This document shows positions 1 through 11,778 of a DNA stretch of 64,000 bases, one piece after another. The translations under genes were made by a program, and so were the position numbers. How positions within the stretch are numbered: position 1 is the stretch's first letter; each line of letters opens with the position of its first letter. Location: positions 48,901,265 to 48,965,264 of the forward strand of contig NC_079516.1 of NCBI RefSeq assembly GCF_000801105.2, given 5' to 3'. Source of the DNA: Raphanus sativus (taxonomy: Eukaryota > Streptophyta > Magnoliopsida > Brassicales > Brassicaceae). Below the pieces are notes generated by a model that was not told the origin of the DNA, did not search any database, and was given only the letters and a program-made list of their open reading frames with translations.

Positions 1-328
1 TCAACCTTTTGTCTCTGCGACTACTGTTTGAGAGGTCTCTGGTTCTTGGTCGCCCTTGTCCATGTTAATGCCTTCAAGTGAAGGGAATGATAAAAGTTGG
101 TCCTGCAAGAACCAAAACATATACTTAGTAAGAGTAGTTACTGTTTGTTTGGTTGGCTCTCAAAAACTCAATTTGCAAAGTCTTTAGAATTTTCTACCTT
201 GAGAGAGGTATTCTCAGAGGCGAGCTCTTCGCACTGGCTTTTGAGCCTGTTGATTTCTGCTCTGAGACTTGCGTTTTCGTCATTCAACAACTCAGCTCGT
301 TGTGCCAGTTCATCACATTCCGCCTGGA

Positions 329-359
<31 letters not shown>

Positions 360-2730
360 AACTTCTTCCACGTCCATAATAAATTTTTCTCACAATGGAC
401 GTGAATTAGATTTTGAAAGGGCGATGTTTAGTTTACCTGTTTACGCAACCTGGATCTTCTAGCAGACTCCCTATTGGACTGCTTCCGCTTCTGTCGCTTA
501 ACTTCTCTATCGTCCTGATTGCAAGAGAGGAGCATCTTTAAGTTTTGGGGATCACACACTTTAAATCTGAGTATTAATGAGAAGGAATAAGATCAGAGAA
601 GTGCACACACCTGTAACCAGGGTTGTGAATGACCACCATCTCGCGAGACTGGAGGAACGACTCCAGGAACTGATGATGTTGTTGCTTTCCCATGCATTCC
701 AGGGATAGCGGCTGAAGTAGGAGGAGCACCCCAATATTCCATCCCAATGTTTAAATTCGTTGGTGGACCTGCAGCTGGCATCGGCATGATTGGCACGGTC
801 TGGCTCACCGGTGTTCCGTTTCGGGGGGCATTAGCAGAAGAACCACCATTCTCTGATGCTGTGAAATTTTGGATAACAATAAATAACTCTCTGGTAAGCA
901 GGCTTTTCACGGTGTTAAGTCACATGATTGAATTGAAAGGGAAAAAAAAAGAAAGAAAGGATCATAAGATCAACCATCCTTCCCGTCTTGTCCAGATCCT
1001 GAACCCTACAAGGACAGCAAAGCAAATCAAAATCACAATCATTAATTATCATAGACAGAGCAAATATCTTAAAGACTATTCAACCCGAACGATCCAACAT
1101 AAACAACTTAAGAGGCAAAGTTCTACAACTGAAAGGTTTTGTGTGTGCCAATGTGCCACAACTCAAGTGAGCTAGCAACATTCAGGAAATTTACTTGACA
1201 AGACCTACGAGACTGACAAATATGAATAGATCAATCTAGTGACTGGATATAGAACCTAAATTCAGTTCCATGCTAGTTTATTGAATTACTTAAAATGAAG
1301 AATTTGAGAGTCAACCAGCAAAGTAATCCCCATGAAACAATGCCTCATCACAACATGGTTGCCAAAATAAATGCGACTAGAAATAAGTAAAAAAATGAAA
1401 AGGCTGATGATATCATGATAGCTTTTCCAAAAACTTACATTTTGAGAGTTTGCATCACTTCCTTCACTTGAACCATCAGAAGCACTTTCCCCACTATAAC
1501 AAAATATTCGGACAATCTCAGAGCAGTGAAATAATGGATGTTATTATCTAATGAAGCAATAATAAGTCAAGATCCCTACGAGAATAGCCACACATACAGA
1601 CAGCCCTAAGATTGGATAACGGGTCAAGCAAGTTTACATGCCTTTTAGAGTAAGCTCCATTAGCTGATGCTCCTGAGTTTTTCCCAGGCTCATTGTTCTT
1701 TCCTGTAATCATGTTCAAACTTCCCAAGCTTCCTCTTGATCTTTTGATAGGCAATTTTTCCTTCACTTCAGGTTGTTTAGCATCACCCTCCGTGCCACCA
1801 GTAGTATTCCCCTGCATCAAAAAGCATTGCTTAGTTATGATCCTACAATTAAAAAAAAATGGTAGCAAATACCATTATTAAAAGAAAATTCAAAATGATG
1901 AGACGCAAGCTCACAGAAGCTTCGGTCATTCCATTGGGAGAAGGCATAGCATAGGGGCTATATGGATAAGAGCCCTGACACAGAACGAAAATAGGTTAAT
2001 AAAATGATCCAAAAACCACACTATTTTCAATACATAGCGCCCATAGCAATCAAAATATTTGTACCGGAGGCATTGAAGGATGGCCGTACATGCCACCTGG
2101 GGGATACATTGTAACATACGGATGAGGTGGAGGAGTTCCATAAGGAGGCATCATATGCTGCAAAGATTTCACACTCAGCAATCAATCAAATCTACTAATC
2201 AAAGCAAATGCTAGAAGTCTGAAAATAAAATACAATAAGCCATTTGCAACTTTCTAGCAATCTAAACACTAATACACACATCGCGTTAAAAAGACAACGA
2301 TGAATATATAAAAAAATAGTCAGTTTACCTGAACCCCCCACATATAAGGGTGAGGCTGAGGACTTGAAGCCACAAAACCATGAGGCGGCATAGGAGAATA
2401 TGCCTGTCACAAGAAACCCATAACGCTCAAACGAAATAAGGAAACAGAATCAGAGATTTCAATAAACGGAGGAAGGAATCTGTCTTTTCTTAATACCTGA
2501 AAACCAGACCAATCTGGAGTAGCCATGCCAGCAGCACTCACAGCAGACGAAGGTTCCTGCAAACACAAAACAATTGCCAATTTTATAAGGATACAGAATC
2601 ACAAATAGCTGAAAATAATGGGATTTGTTTCCCTTAGTAGTATAAAAACCTGTGAAGAGGGAGGAGGCGGCGGGGGCGTTGTTGGTTCCTTGTCTTTACT
2701 CGATTTCTCCATCTCATTGTTGCTTGCCAT
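1..2730 (-). CDS. bZIP16: bZIP16-type G-box-binding transcription factor, 12 coding exons
   Basis: Nuclear bZIP factor of the GBF group (bZIP16/bZIP68/GBF1), which binds G-box promoter elements. Coding exons in transcript order: 2650-2730, 2497-2556, 2329-2403, 2065-2157, 1915-1974, 1642-1811, 1439-1493, 975-1005, 611-858, 437-514, 198-323, 1-102; together 1179 nt, 392 aa. The N-terminal half is proline-rich with GBF motifs ([18 protein letters not shown]), then a Ser/Gly-rich part ([17 protein letters not shown]). The basic region ([16 protein letters not shown]) is at about residues 297-317 and the leucine zipper follows to about 359. ATG 2730 begins [11 protein letters not shown], like Arabidopsis bZIP16 as I remember it. 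The TGA stop occupies bases 1-3. The intron after exon 6 needs a GC donor. A 5' leader probably runs to about 3270 and shares an intergenic region with the divergent DnaJ gene. Identity is recognised from memory. Confidence 0.93.
329..355. repeat. (CA)n microsatellite in a bZIP16 intron
   Basis: About 13 CA dinucleotides directly upstream (on the minus strand) of the acceptor of the zipper exon. On the transcribed strand this is a TG tract close to the 3' splice site; length variation could be used as a marker. Confidence 0.95.
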
Positions 2731-3518
2731 TATTATCCCCACTCCCACCTGTGACTAATTCACGATGAGATCTACTTAATACACCAAACATTCCAGCTAA
2801 TTAAATGTTTTGCCAATTTCATTCCAAATATCTACTACTACTACTGTGAGAGCAATACAGTTCCCCTAAGCAGCACAGACGAATGAATACATTGGGGGCA
2901 ATTCAACAAAGCTTAAAGAAAAAGGTCGTCTCTTTCTCAATCAAACTGGCGTCTAGGTAACAATGTTAAGAGCTGATAAACACACAATTACCGCAAAATC
3001 CACTATTAAAAAAAAAACAGAAACCCTCGACCAGAAACGCAGAATCTAACCGAAAGACACAAACTTGAGATCCAACAGAAAAATACCCTAGCGACCCGGT
3101 GATGTCTGAAAACTCTGAGCACAACACACTGTGGGATGATACGGTAAGAATCTGTGAGCTTAGAGATTGAGGGAATCGATGTCTTTGACCAAGACAAATT
3201 GGCTGTTTGGTTTGTTTGTTAGTTTCCAACGACGAAGAAGAAGAAGAAGAAGAGGGGGGCGTGGAATTCACGAGGAATAAAAATTGCTTCTTTTGCCTAT
3301 TTTAAGTATTTATATTAGAAAACCCTTCCTCCAAACTTATTTATGATTTTACCCATGTAGTTTATAGACCGACTACTTTTGTTTTGTTCGTAAACGCGGA
3401 CAAAACAGCTACTTACCTAGCGTACATAAAATAAGAAATCAACAAAGACGAAAACGCAGCGGTCGCTCAAAGTCCCTCCCAGTTTCTGAAGGGTTTTGTG
3501 TCTCAGTTTACACAGCAA
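2731..3518. promoter_or_regulatory. Divergent intergenic/leader region between bZIP16 and DnaJ gene
   Basis: About 790 bp separate the two start codons. The bZIP16 side is likely 5' leader, probably with an intron, up to a CT-rich tract at about 3229-3257 (GAA repeat on the + strand). The DnaJ side has about 240 bp to its ATG. A shared bidirectional promoter centred near 3270-3430 is inferred from geometry only; no clear TATA box was seen. Confidence 0.5.
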
Positions 3519-5219
3519 ATGGCAGCTTCGGGATCAGACCACGGAGAAACTTGTAGTAACGAGGCAACACACCACAAGACCCTAGCGGAGTCGAAATTCA
3601 ACAGCGGCGACTTGATCTCAGCTCTGAACCACGCGCGTAAAGCTCTCGCCTTGTCTCCGGACACGGAAGGTGTATCCTCCATGGTCACCGCCTTCGAAAC
3701 AATCACCACCACCTCCGACGGAGATGCGCCGGAGTGGTATAAGATTCTAAAGGTAGAGCCTTTCTCTCACATCGATAGGATAAAGCAAAAGTATAGGGAG
3801 CTAGCTTCGGTGTTGGATCCTGATAAGAATCCTTATGTGGGGTGTGAGGAAGGGTTCAAGCTTGTGAATGAGGCTTTTGAGGTTTTGTCTGATGAGGTTA
3901 GGAGGAGTGAGTATGATGCGAAGTTGAGGATTAGGATTCAGGGCGAGATTGGTGCTTGTGATGGTGAAACGTTGACGTTTTCGACGGTTTGCTCTGGTTG
4001 TGGGTTGGTGCATAAGTATTTGGGGGAGAGTTTGATGTGTAGTAGTTGCAAGAAGAGTATTGAGGCAAAGGAAGAAGAGGGTAGTGAGAGTAGAGCTTGT
4101 TCTTCCAAGATTATAACTTATACTAGGAGGAAGAAGCGTGTTGGTGAGGGTGGTGAAAGTGTGAGAAGAGTGAGTGAGATGAGAGAGGAAGAAGCAGAGG
4201 CTTTAATTGTACCTGTGACTAGTTTGGATGAAGAAGATGAAGGGATGATGACTTTAGCAGAGATGCAATCAGTTTTGAAGAGAAAGAAATCGAAGGTGAA
4301 GATCACTGAGAAAAGTAGCACTAGAGAAGAACAGAAGATATCTTCAGGTGATGAAACGTTGATGGAGATGAGCACTAACAAGGAGAAAGAAGCTTTGAAG
4401 AATAAGAGTAATACAAAGAAGAAGAGGAAGAAGACGAACCACAAGGAGTTAAGTGAGTTAGTGGATTTAGAATACGTGCCAGGGGTTGTTAATAGGAAGA
4501 GGGAACGTGGTAAGATGAACCAAGAAACCTACATGGAAGAGGAGGATCTTGAACTGTATGATTTTGATAAAGACAGGATGCCTAGAAGCTTCAAGAAAGG
4601 GCAGGTTTGGGCGGTGTACGATGATGACAAAATGCCTCGGAGTTACTGTTTGGTAAGTGAAGTCGTCTCTTTAAACCCTTCTTTTAAGGTATGGATAAGC
4701 TGGTTGGATTTTGAGAGCGAGAAGCTGATCTCTTGGGTGAAGAACAGTGCTTCTCTTGTTCCTTGTGGGAGGTTCCGGGTTTCTTCAGAGAAAGCTCTGG
4801 TCCAACAAGTGAAACTGTTCTCTCACGTTGTCAACTGCGAGAGGGTTGCACGAGAAGTATACCAGATATATCCTAGGAAAGGCTCGGTCTGGGCTGTCTA
4901 CTCAGAGACAAACCCAGGTCTTCAGAGAAGAAAGACTAGACGCTGTGAGATTGTTGTGTGTTTGACGATGTACAGCGATGCGTATGGCTTGAGTGTGGCC
5001 TATTTGGAGAAGGTTAACGAGGAGTGTAGCAGCTTGTTCAAGAGACGGGATTATGGGTATAATGCGGTCAGGTGGGTTGAGAAAGACGATGTTGCGGCCT
5101 TGCTCTCTCATCAGATTCCGGCTAAAAAGCTGCCGGAAGATCAATCCGGAGCTGGTCTGAGAGAGTCTTGGGTTCTTGATCTTGCTTCTGTTCCTCCTGA
5201 TTTGGTTGCTGCAACCTAG
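3519..5219 (+). CDS. DnaJ-like protein with DUF3444 C-terminus (AT2G35540 type)
   Basis: Single-exon gene for 566 aa. The start is the ATG at 3519 (MAASGSDHGE); the open frame extends a little upstream without an ATG. Residues about 15-60 look like the N-terminal helical part of this plant family, and about 72-135 form a J domain (EWYKILKVEPF, then FKLVNEAFEVLSD and EYDAKLR). The catalytic HPD tripeptide reads DPD at residues 100-102, so Hsp70 stimulation is doubtful. A zinc-ribbon-like pair (CSGCG, CSSCK) follows, then a long Glu/Lys-rich linker with nuclear-localisation-like basic runs, then a C-terminal DUF3444 module with repeated W-A-V-Y motifs (WAVYDDDKMPRSY; WAVYSETNPG). The molecular role of this family is unknown to me. 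It is divergent from bZIP16, as in Arabidopsis. Confidence 0.9.
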   Translation: MAASGSDHGETCSNEATHHKTLAESKFNSGDLISALNHARKALALSPDTEGVSSMVTAFETITTTSDGDAPEWYKILKVEPFSHIDRIKQKYRELASVLDPDKNPYVGCEEGFKLVNEAFEVLSDEVRRSEYDAKLRIRIQGEIGACDGETLTFSTVCSGCGLVHKYLGESLMCSSCKKSIEAKEEEGSESRACSSKIITYTRRKKRVGEGGESVRRVSEMREEEAEALIVPVTSLDEEDEGMMTLAEMQSVLKRKKSKVKITEKSSTREEQKISSGDETLMEMSTNKEKEALKNKSNTKKKRKKTNHKELSELVDLEYVPGVVNRKRERGKMNQETYMEEEDLELYDFDKDRMPRSFKKGQVWAVYDDDKMPRSYCLVSEVVSLNPSFKVWISWLDFESEKLISWVKNSASLVPCGRFRVSSEKALVQQVKLFSHVVNCERVAREVYQIYPRKGSVWAVYSETNPGLQRRKTRRCEIVVCLTMYSDAYGLSVAYLEKVNEECSSLFKRRDYGYNAVRWVEKDDVAALLSHQIPAKKLPEDQSGAGLRESWVLDLASVPPDLVAAT

Positions 5220-5605
5220 TAAAACATAGCTGCTTCTTTTTTTTTTCTTTTGGTTTCTCCTTATCATGATATATGTCATTTTAATAACAAAAAGATTAGT
5301 TAGTTGTATGTTCAATCAAAAGTTGATTTTTATTGCAAAACCTAGTTTTATTATAGAACATAACATGCTACAAGAACAGACGAAGTCAAGAGTGGCAGTT
5401 GAAGCCGGAAGCAGAAGCAGACACGGCCGTGTTCCTCCTCATAACACTGCACTACTCTCAATAGTAAGTTTTATGTTGTGTTAAAGAACATAGAAGAGGA
5501 TGGTGTTTAGACCATTTTGGTTATGATCAATGAGGTAATAACAATTAAAAAGGTCAGATCTAAAATAATATGGATATCAATCATGTTGTTGGATAAATAA
5601 AACTC
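5220..5605. other. Intergenic region between convergent genes
   Basis: 3' flanks of the DnaJ gene (+) and the plant-mobile-domain gene (-). T-rich tract just after the DnaJ stop, otherwise no recognisable element. Confidence 0.6.
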
Positions 5606-8469
5606 TTAGATTGATGATGATTTATCGATGTTCAGTGCGGATTTAATAGACTGTAACTCGTGTAGAACGTCTTGCACTCCTTGGCTCAGAACTTCGAACT
5701 GTAGTTTTGGTATCTGATACATCACTTCACCTCCTTCGCCTACGTGTTCCTCCAATTTCATTATCTCACTCATAGCCTTCAACGTATTCATCATCGTTTC
5801 GTCTCCTCCTCTGCTGCCGAGTCGAGCTTCTGTTGAAGTTTGTTGTTTGGTATGAGCTTTGATTCGTTGATCAGCAACATTTCTCTTCTTAAGAGCAGGT
5901 GTGGCTTTAGATACTGAACTCAGATGCGAAGTAATAGCTTTTGGGGATGGCTTTTTTCTTGTTAAAGGAGAAACAGAAGAAGATGATGAATCCTTTGGTC
6001 CTTTTGAAGTTTGTGGTCTTGGTGACTTAACAGGTAATGCTTTTGGTCTAATTACATCAGAACCTGCACAAAGTAGCAAGAAGTTAGAAACAAGAGTCAG
6101 TGAGATAGAGTTGATGTAAGAAAATCATTTTTACTTTTAGAGTTTTGCTTTTGAGTGAGTGGCTGCTGAGTCTTAGGTGAGCTACCAGGCAAACCGGGAG
6201 ATAGAAACTTTACATGGCTATGATCCTTTATCTCCTGCGAGCTCCTCGGTCCTCCTTTACGTTCTTTGACTCCATCCAATGATCTTCCTGGACTCTTTGT
6301 CAACTTAGGCAAAGGTTTCTTGACCAATTCAGTCTTCTTTAAAGGCTTTGATTGCTTATCTTTCTCTGAACCTGTGAGACTCCTCGCAGAGCTGCTTACA
6401 TTGCTTTTATCACTCACTGTCTTTAAAGGCTCTGCTTTTGATCCTACTATTCTAGAGGTTCTTGGAGGAGAAGACTTAACCATTGTTGTTGTTGTTGTCT
6501 CTGTGGTTTTCTCTTTCAGAACCTTATGTGTACTTCTCTTAGCTATGGCCTGTAGAGTAGTAACAGACTGTTTCCACCACCGTATATACTTAACCGTAAC
6601 ATCAGCTTGCCGGAGCCTAGACGGAATGTAAATCATTTCATCTGTGATCGGTCTTATATAATCCTTCCAAGCCAGCTCCGGCGACTCGGTAGTCAGCACC
6701 ACCGGGACTACTCCAGGAACATCCTGATCGTAACCAAACTGCAACGCCACACGGTGAGGATAATAAGGCTCGATGCAGTTCAAACCCACCAGCTTAGAGC
6801 ATCTCAGACACCGACCAAACGCTACAATGTCTTCATCCTCCAATGACACCCAACAGTCATCTTCCAAGTAGAACTTGGGGAACTTGAAGTTCTTCAAAGG
6901 CTTTGTGTACGGACGGTAACGGAAACTCTCTTTAGCGGAATCAAGAACGGTTCGGATACTCTCGTGGCTCTGGTTTGTTGACTCTTGACCACCACCACCG
7001 TGCTGGTGCCATAGCGCCATTCTTGGCTCGTGAGGCTTTAGTTGGCTAGGCAGGCCAGGTGGACGCAGGTCCATGATCCTCTCCCAAGCCCACACTTGCA
7101 CAAACTGAAACGGCGACGTAGCAGTGACTACGGTCTCTTCCTCAGCTAACCCACCACTAAAAAGCTGCTTCTTCAAAACTCCAAGACTGCTGTATATCCC
7201 GGCAAGAACCGCGGGAGCCAAGGCAAGCCTAACACCTCTAGCGAGCTGAACCGCAGCTGCAAAGAGCTTCTCCCTCACGAGATCACCTGAAATTACCAAA
7301 GTCGAGTTAGCCTAGTGGTTAAAAACCAATGTTCAATAAAATAGCTAGGTGGTAACTAGGTGATTTGTATATTACTATTGGTTTGATGAATTATATCTAA
7401 CTGTTAACGAATTATTGATTTATTATATTTTTACATTTATTTAAAATATTTTGGTTTTTGGTTTAGTAATAAAATTATTTTGATGAATTATCCAAATTAA
7501 ATATATAAAACAAAAGAAATTAGATAATTTTGTGAATTTGTATCTTAATTTAAAATGTTTAGACTAATTCATACCCAATTTAGAACAATGTTGTATAAAT
7601 CAGATTTTTTTAAAAAGTCATTTCAGCTCGACCTAGTTGCAGCTTATTCCGATATTTTAACCATGGTTAAAACTATATTTACATTTCATAGTAAAGATTT
7701 AAGGGATCATGAGTTTAATTTGGGGAATGGTTTGATCGCATAAAGAGAATCAATTTAAATAGCTTTAGAAGATGTATATATGTTTTCGGATTGGAGAACC
7801 TGAATTAGGAAACACGAAACGTGAAAGCCACGTAACCATAAAAGCCTCATGCTCAATCTCATTCCCTGAGTTCATCATCTCCTTCATCCACAAACCAACG
7901 CAACACCTCTTCATCATCGAACTCGCCTCGATCTCGCGTTTCGCTCTCTTCAGCTTCTCCTCAACCGACTTCATCGACTCTCGTCTCGCCGAAGCCAAAA
8001 CGTTGTTCCCTATAGCCGAGAACCCGCCGAGAACGATCATATCCTCCAGCGTCACCGTCGCTTCTCCCCAGGGGAACACGAACGAGTTAGTCTCGACGCA
8101 CCATTTCTCCACCAGCGCCGTCATCAGATCGTCTCGCTTCGCTATCTGGTAGCGCGACGCCATGATGGCGTCGTGGACTCCGGATTTACGCCACGCCAAG
8201 GCGTTGGACTCCGCCATGGCGTTCACCCACTCGATCCAGTTCACCGAGGGAGAGCCCCATCCGGAGAAGGAGAGTTTCTCTGGATGTGACGTCGTCGCGA
8301 AGGCGTCGAGGGAGAGCTCGAAAACGTCGTCGTCTATTGAGGTTGTTGTGTAGTTCAAGAACCGTGCCGTTCGAAGACCTTCGAATCTACCTCCGTCGGG
8401 ACACATCAGAGCTTGTCTGACTTGGACTATGTGTTCGTCGTCTTGATCTGAAGAACCTCGAGAATCCAT
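5606..8469 (-). CDS. Plant mobile domain (aminotransferase-like, MAIN/MAIL family) protein, 3 exons
   Basis: Plant mobile domain proteins are nuclear proteins related to transposon-encoded proteins; the best known (MAIN, MAIL1) act in silencing and genome stability. Exons: 7800-8469, 6135-7286, 5606-6063; total 2280 nt, 759 aa. Phases match at both joins (donors AG|GTTCTC and A|GTAAAA). Exon 1 carries the N-terminal half of the domain (LSFSGWGSPS, WIEWVNAMAE, VTLEDMIVLGGFS, WLSRFVFPNS) and exon 2 completes it (LARGVRLALAPAVLA, FQFVQVWAWERI, RVALQFGYDQDVPG). The remainder is a Ser/Lys/Pro-rich tail without a domain I recognise, ending in a short predicted helix (LQFEVLSQGVQDVLHEL). An upstream in-frame ATG at 8520 would add 17 residues; 8469 (MDSRGSSDQDD) is preferred. 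It resembles the Arabidopsis AT1G50750-AT1G50830 cluster from memory; the exact orthologue is uncertain. Confidence 0.85.
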
Positions 8470-8521
8470 ATCTGATCGGAGAAAGTTTTTAGGGTTCTGA
8501 ATCTGTTTGGGTATTATCACA

Positions 8522-9430
8522 AACGACAGAGGAGAAATAGAAATGTGGGAAAAGGTAGAAAATTGATTAACTTGGCATCGACGTTAGGGTTAACGACGGC
8601 GGTCTCTGACTTTCGCGCTTCGAACGTTTATTTTTAGAAAAAAAGACAGTTCATGTTTTATAACAGAACTTCACATATTAACGGTTACAGATTTGCTTAT
8701 ATTCATCCAGTGTCTACAAAACCGTAAAAGAGTTTTCAGTTTGTATGTGAACTGGTACTTTTAACAAGTCCATGAAACTAGGAACAAGACGATCAATCGA
8801 CTTATATAGAGATGATTTTCTTAATAAAATCACAAGTTTCCTAAACTAAATTATATACAAATAGAACTAATACATTTAACAAATAAAAGAAACTTTAAAT
8901 ATAAAAATATTTTGACAAATACCAGCAATACTATTATTACTGAATTTTGATCTCTAAAGAAATTAAGATATTGGAGATCATATCGGTAACAAGTTTGCAA
9001 CCATCAAGTATTTGTTCTGTCTGTTAGGTTCAGTTTAAAGTTTAGCTTTTGTGGTTTCCTTATATCTCCGTTTTAGTCTTACCTTTTCTTATAGAAGAAA
9101 TGTTGTTTTGTTTGGCCATCTGTTAACGTTGGGTGTACAAAACCTTGTTTGAATTTAGATAAATCTATACTCTTTTGGAACCCCAAAATGTCAATCCTCA
9201 ACGTAATAACAGAACATAGAGTATTTATTTTGCCACTGCAAACTACTAAACGAAGACAGCACCACACAATAAAACAAAATACAAACACATCACAACAGAG
9301 TATTATCCCAGACAAGTGCACAAATGGTAATTACATTAGTAGCAAGATAGTATAGTACTATACTCAAACCTTCTAAGAGAGCGGTATCGTTGGAGAAGTA
9401 TGGCCTTTTGCTCTAGTGTATATGCATTGT
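8522..9430. other. Intergenic: PMD gene promoter side and SCAMP 3' region
   Basis: Upstream region of the plant-mobile-domain gene (AT-rich, no clear TATA) merging into the 3' untranslated region of the SCAMP gene. No further gene seen. Confidence 0.6.
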
Positions 9431-11778
9431 TTACTTGTTTCCCCTGAAGTAGATGTATATTTTCTGCAGAAATCCCAACAATGTTGGAAACACATTAAGG
9501 CAGGACCTTGACTTATATGTTGGTTTGGTATCCATTAGCTGATACATAGAAGAACAGGGGTATCACTTTACCTGGAGAACCCACACACTGAGAAGCGCCT
9601 CCAAGCAGAACAGACCGAAGCCGACAAAGTAGAAGATCTGCAGTAAGAATCAAAGTTAAGCTAGATAGCAACAAGATTTCATGGTTAATAGTTGACGACA
9701 AAAAAATGACAGTGGTGAGAGGATGCCATGGTTAATACCCCGGCTAGTAAACTGGCTCTGATTACATCAATTGCTGCCAGCACACCCCTGTAGATTTAAA
9801 GAGAAAGAGGATCACTTGTCGCAGCACGGTCAATAAGTACATACAGAAACACATAACTTTGGACGAGGTTTCATGAGCCGACGGGTTTTAGATCAACGGC
9901 TAGTGAGTTCTTTTCTGTGGTAAATGAAATTACGTTTCCAAATGACTGCCTCTTCGAAACACTTAACTAAGATTCTTAGCTTTTCCAACTCTCTTCCTAG
10001 TTACAGCTTGGCATTTCAAATCAATCAGCACAACTTAACTTCCTAAGTGAAGCCCTTGCATGAAGCATTGCAAAGCTCGAGAACGAGAAGGACTGAAGGT
10101 GTAACGATTGGAAGAAGACTTACGTTAATGACAAGCCGCGGAAAAAGATCGGAGGAGCAATGGCGGCAAATATGCAGAAGCCAATGTGAATCTGTTAAGA
10201 GCAAAGTTTAATTACACAGAAAATAAAAAAGTATACCCGCATAAAGTGAAGATCAAAGTGTGAATATGAGAGTTGTTTTCAGTAGACTCACCAGGTAGAA
10301 GAAGAAAAACCAACCGAACTTCAGAGCGCTGTCAGTCCTGAAAGATGATCAGAAAACAATTCAGTTATACGCACAGTGCCTATATGATCCAGTCTAGGGT
10401 CTGATTAGCAAGGCGTCACCTCATAGCTCGGTAGAGAGGCCTATACCATAATAGATATGAAATTGGACATCCAAGCAGCGCATAGATCGTGGCAAGAAAA
10501 AAGATTTTGACACCTGCCATTAGGATTTTAGAACCAGCATTCCAATCACAACTTCATACTCTAGTTCCCTTCATAAGGTGAATCTTTTATAGTTAAAAAA
10601 ACTCACCTCCGCCTTTAATCCAGCAGACTATCACTGCAATGACATTGAATACGAGACACAAAACTATACCTGAAAAAATTCAAACTCAAACAGTAACAAG
10701 CCCATATCAGTTCACTGCTGCAGACTTTACGCAGTTCCTAAAACAAATGAAACATACCCAACCAACTAGCAAAAGCCAGATATTGGAGTTTCTGAGCATG
10801 GACTGGTATCTCATTAGCAATGTCGTGGTGTATAATAGGGAAAAAGGGTGGCCAGTTTTTATTGCTTGTCTTCACGCCAGCTGTGGACACAATTTGATGT
10901 ATGTTTCATTTAGCAACGGAATCATCACACACAATGTTCAAAACAAATGAAAGAGGTAGAGTGGGTCATAAAGTCAAACTCCTGTTGACTGTACTTACAT
11001 TTAGCAACAGCATCTTCTCTTCTTTTAATATCCTGGGTGAGTCAAGAAGGATTAAAGAGTGTCATGAAAAAAGAAAAAAAAAAATCAAACCAGCAAAAAA
11101 GCCAAGAAACTATTTATAGCAGTTGTACTAGACTGAGTCGAACTAACGTTATGTTGGACACCAACTCAATGTATTCGTCTTTATCCTTAGTGAGTCTCTA
11201 TATTGTAACTGTTTTTATTTTGTGATTTTCAATCAGGATTTTCGCAGTCCAATAGAGATGAGTGGTACTAACCATTTCTCTCTTCTTAAGCTCAGATTCC
11301 CAATCAGAAAGCTCTCTCTGTTTCTTTGAAGAGTCCTGCCACCCAATTCACACATTAAGATTTCATAAAAATGAAAGTGAGGAGAATATGCACGATACTA
11401 AAGTGCTCTCTTACATTCACCGTATCTAATGGAATATCGACGGTAGCATCAACGTTAAACGGCCTAGATGCCACAGGCCTTCCACCGCCGCCACCTCCTT
11501 TCTGTATACATATCAACACCACAAAACATACTCAGAGCCTCCGAGAAACTTCAACAAGAGAAATTGATTACAGTTTCGAGATCTAAGATTCCGTCAACAC
11601 TCTCGCTAACGAAAACATGAAACTCAAATCTATATAACCACAGCACGTCGATCGTGAATCTGAAGGCAATTTAGCTCATCTAGAAATAGAAAGGAGATAG
11701 AGAGAAACTTACCGAGAAGGGATTGACGATCTCGTCTTCTTCTTCATCGAAAGGATTGGGATCGTGATGACGATTCAT
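9431..11778 (-). CDS. Secretory carrier-associated membrane protein (SCAMP), 12 exons
   Basis: SCAMPs are four-span membrane proteins of the trans-Golgi/early endosome and plasma membrane that take part in post-Golgi trafficking. Exons: 11713-11778, 11415-11501, 11273-11335, 10999-11032, 10758-10880, 10607-10669, 10420-10513, 10292-10337, 10124-10191, 9739-9787, 9572-9637, 9431-9463; 792 nt, 263 aa. The N-terminus has two NPF endocytic motifs ([15 protein letters not shown]) and a Gly-rich stretch. A coiled coil follows ([19 protein letters not shown], then [11 protein letters not shown]), then the family signature [13 protein letters not shown] and four hydrophobic segments (for example [43 protein letters not shown]). 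The end [10 protein letters not shown] is typical. Several Arabidopsis SCAMPs exist and I cannot say which is orthologous. Confidence 0.93.

Noticed and set aside
7290..7325. tRNA/SINE box A-like phrase TTAGCCTAGTGGTTAAA in the PMD intron
   Set aside because: No box B or cloverleaf follows, so there is no support for a tRNA gene or SINE.
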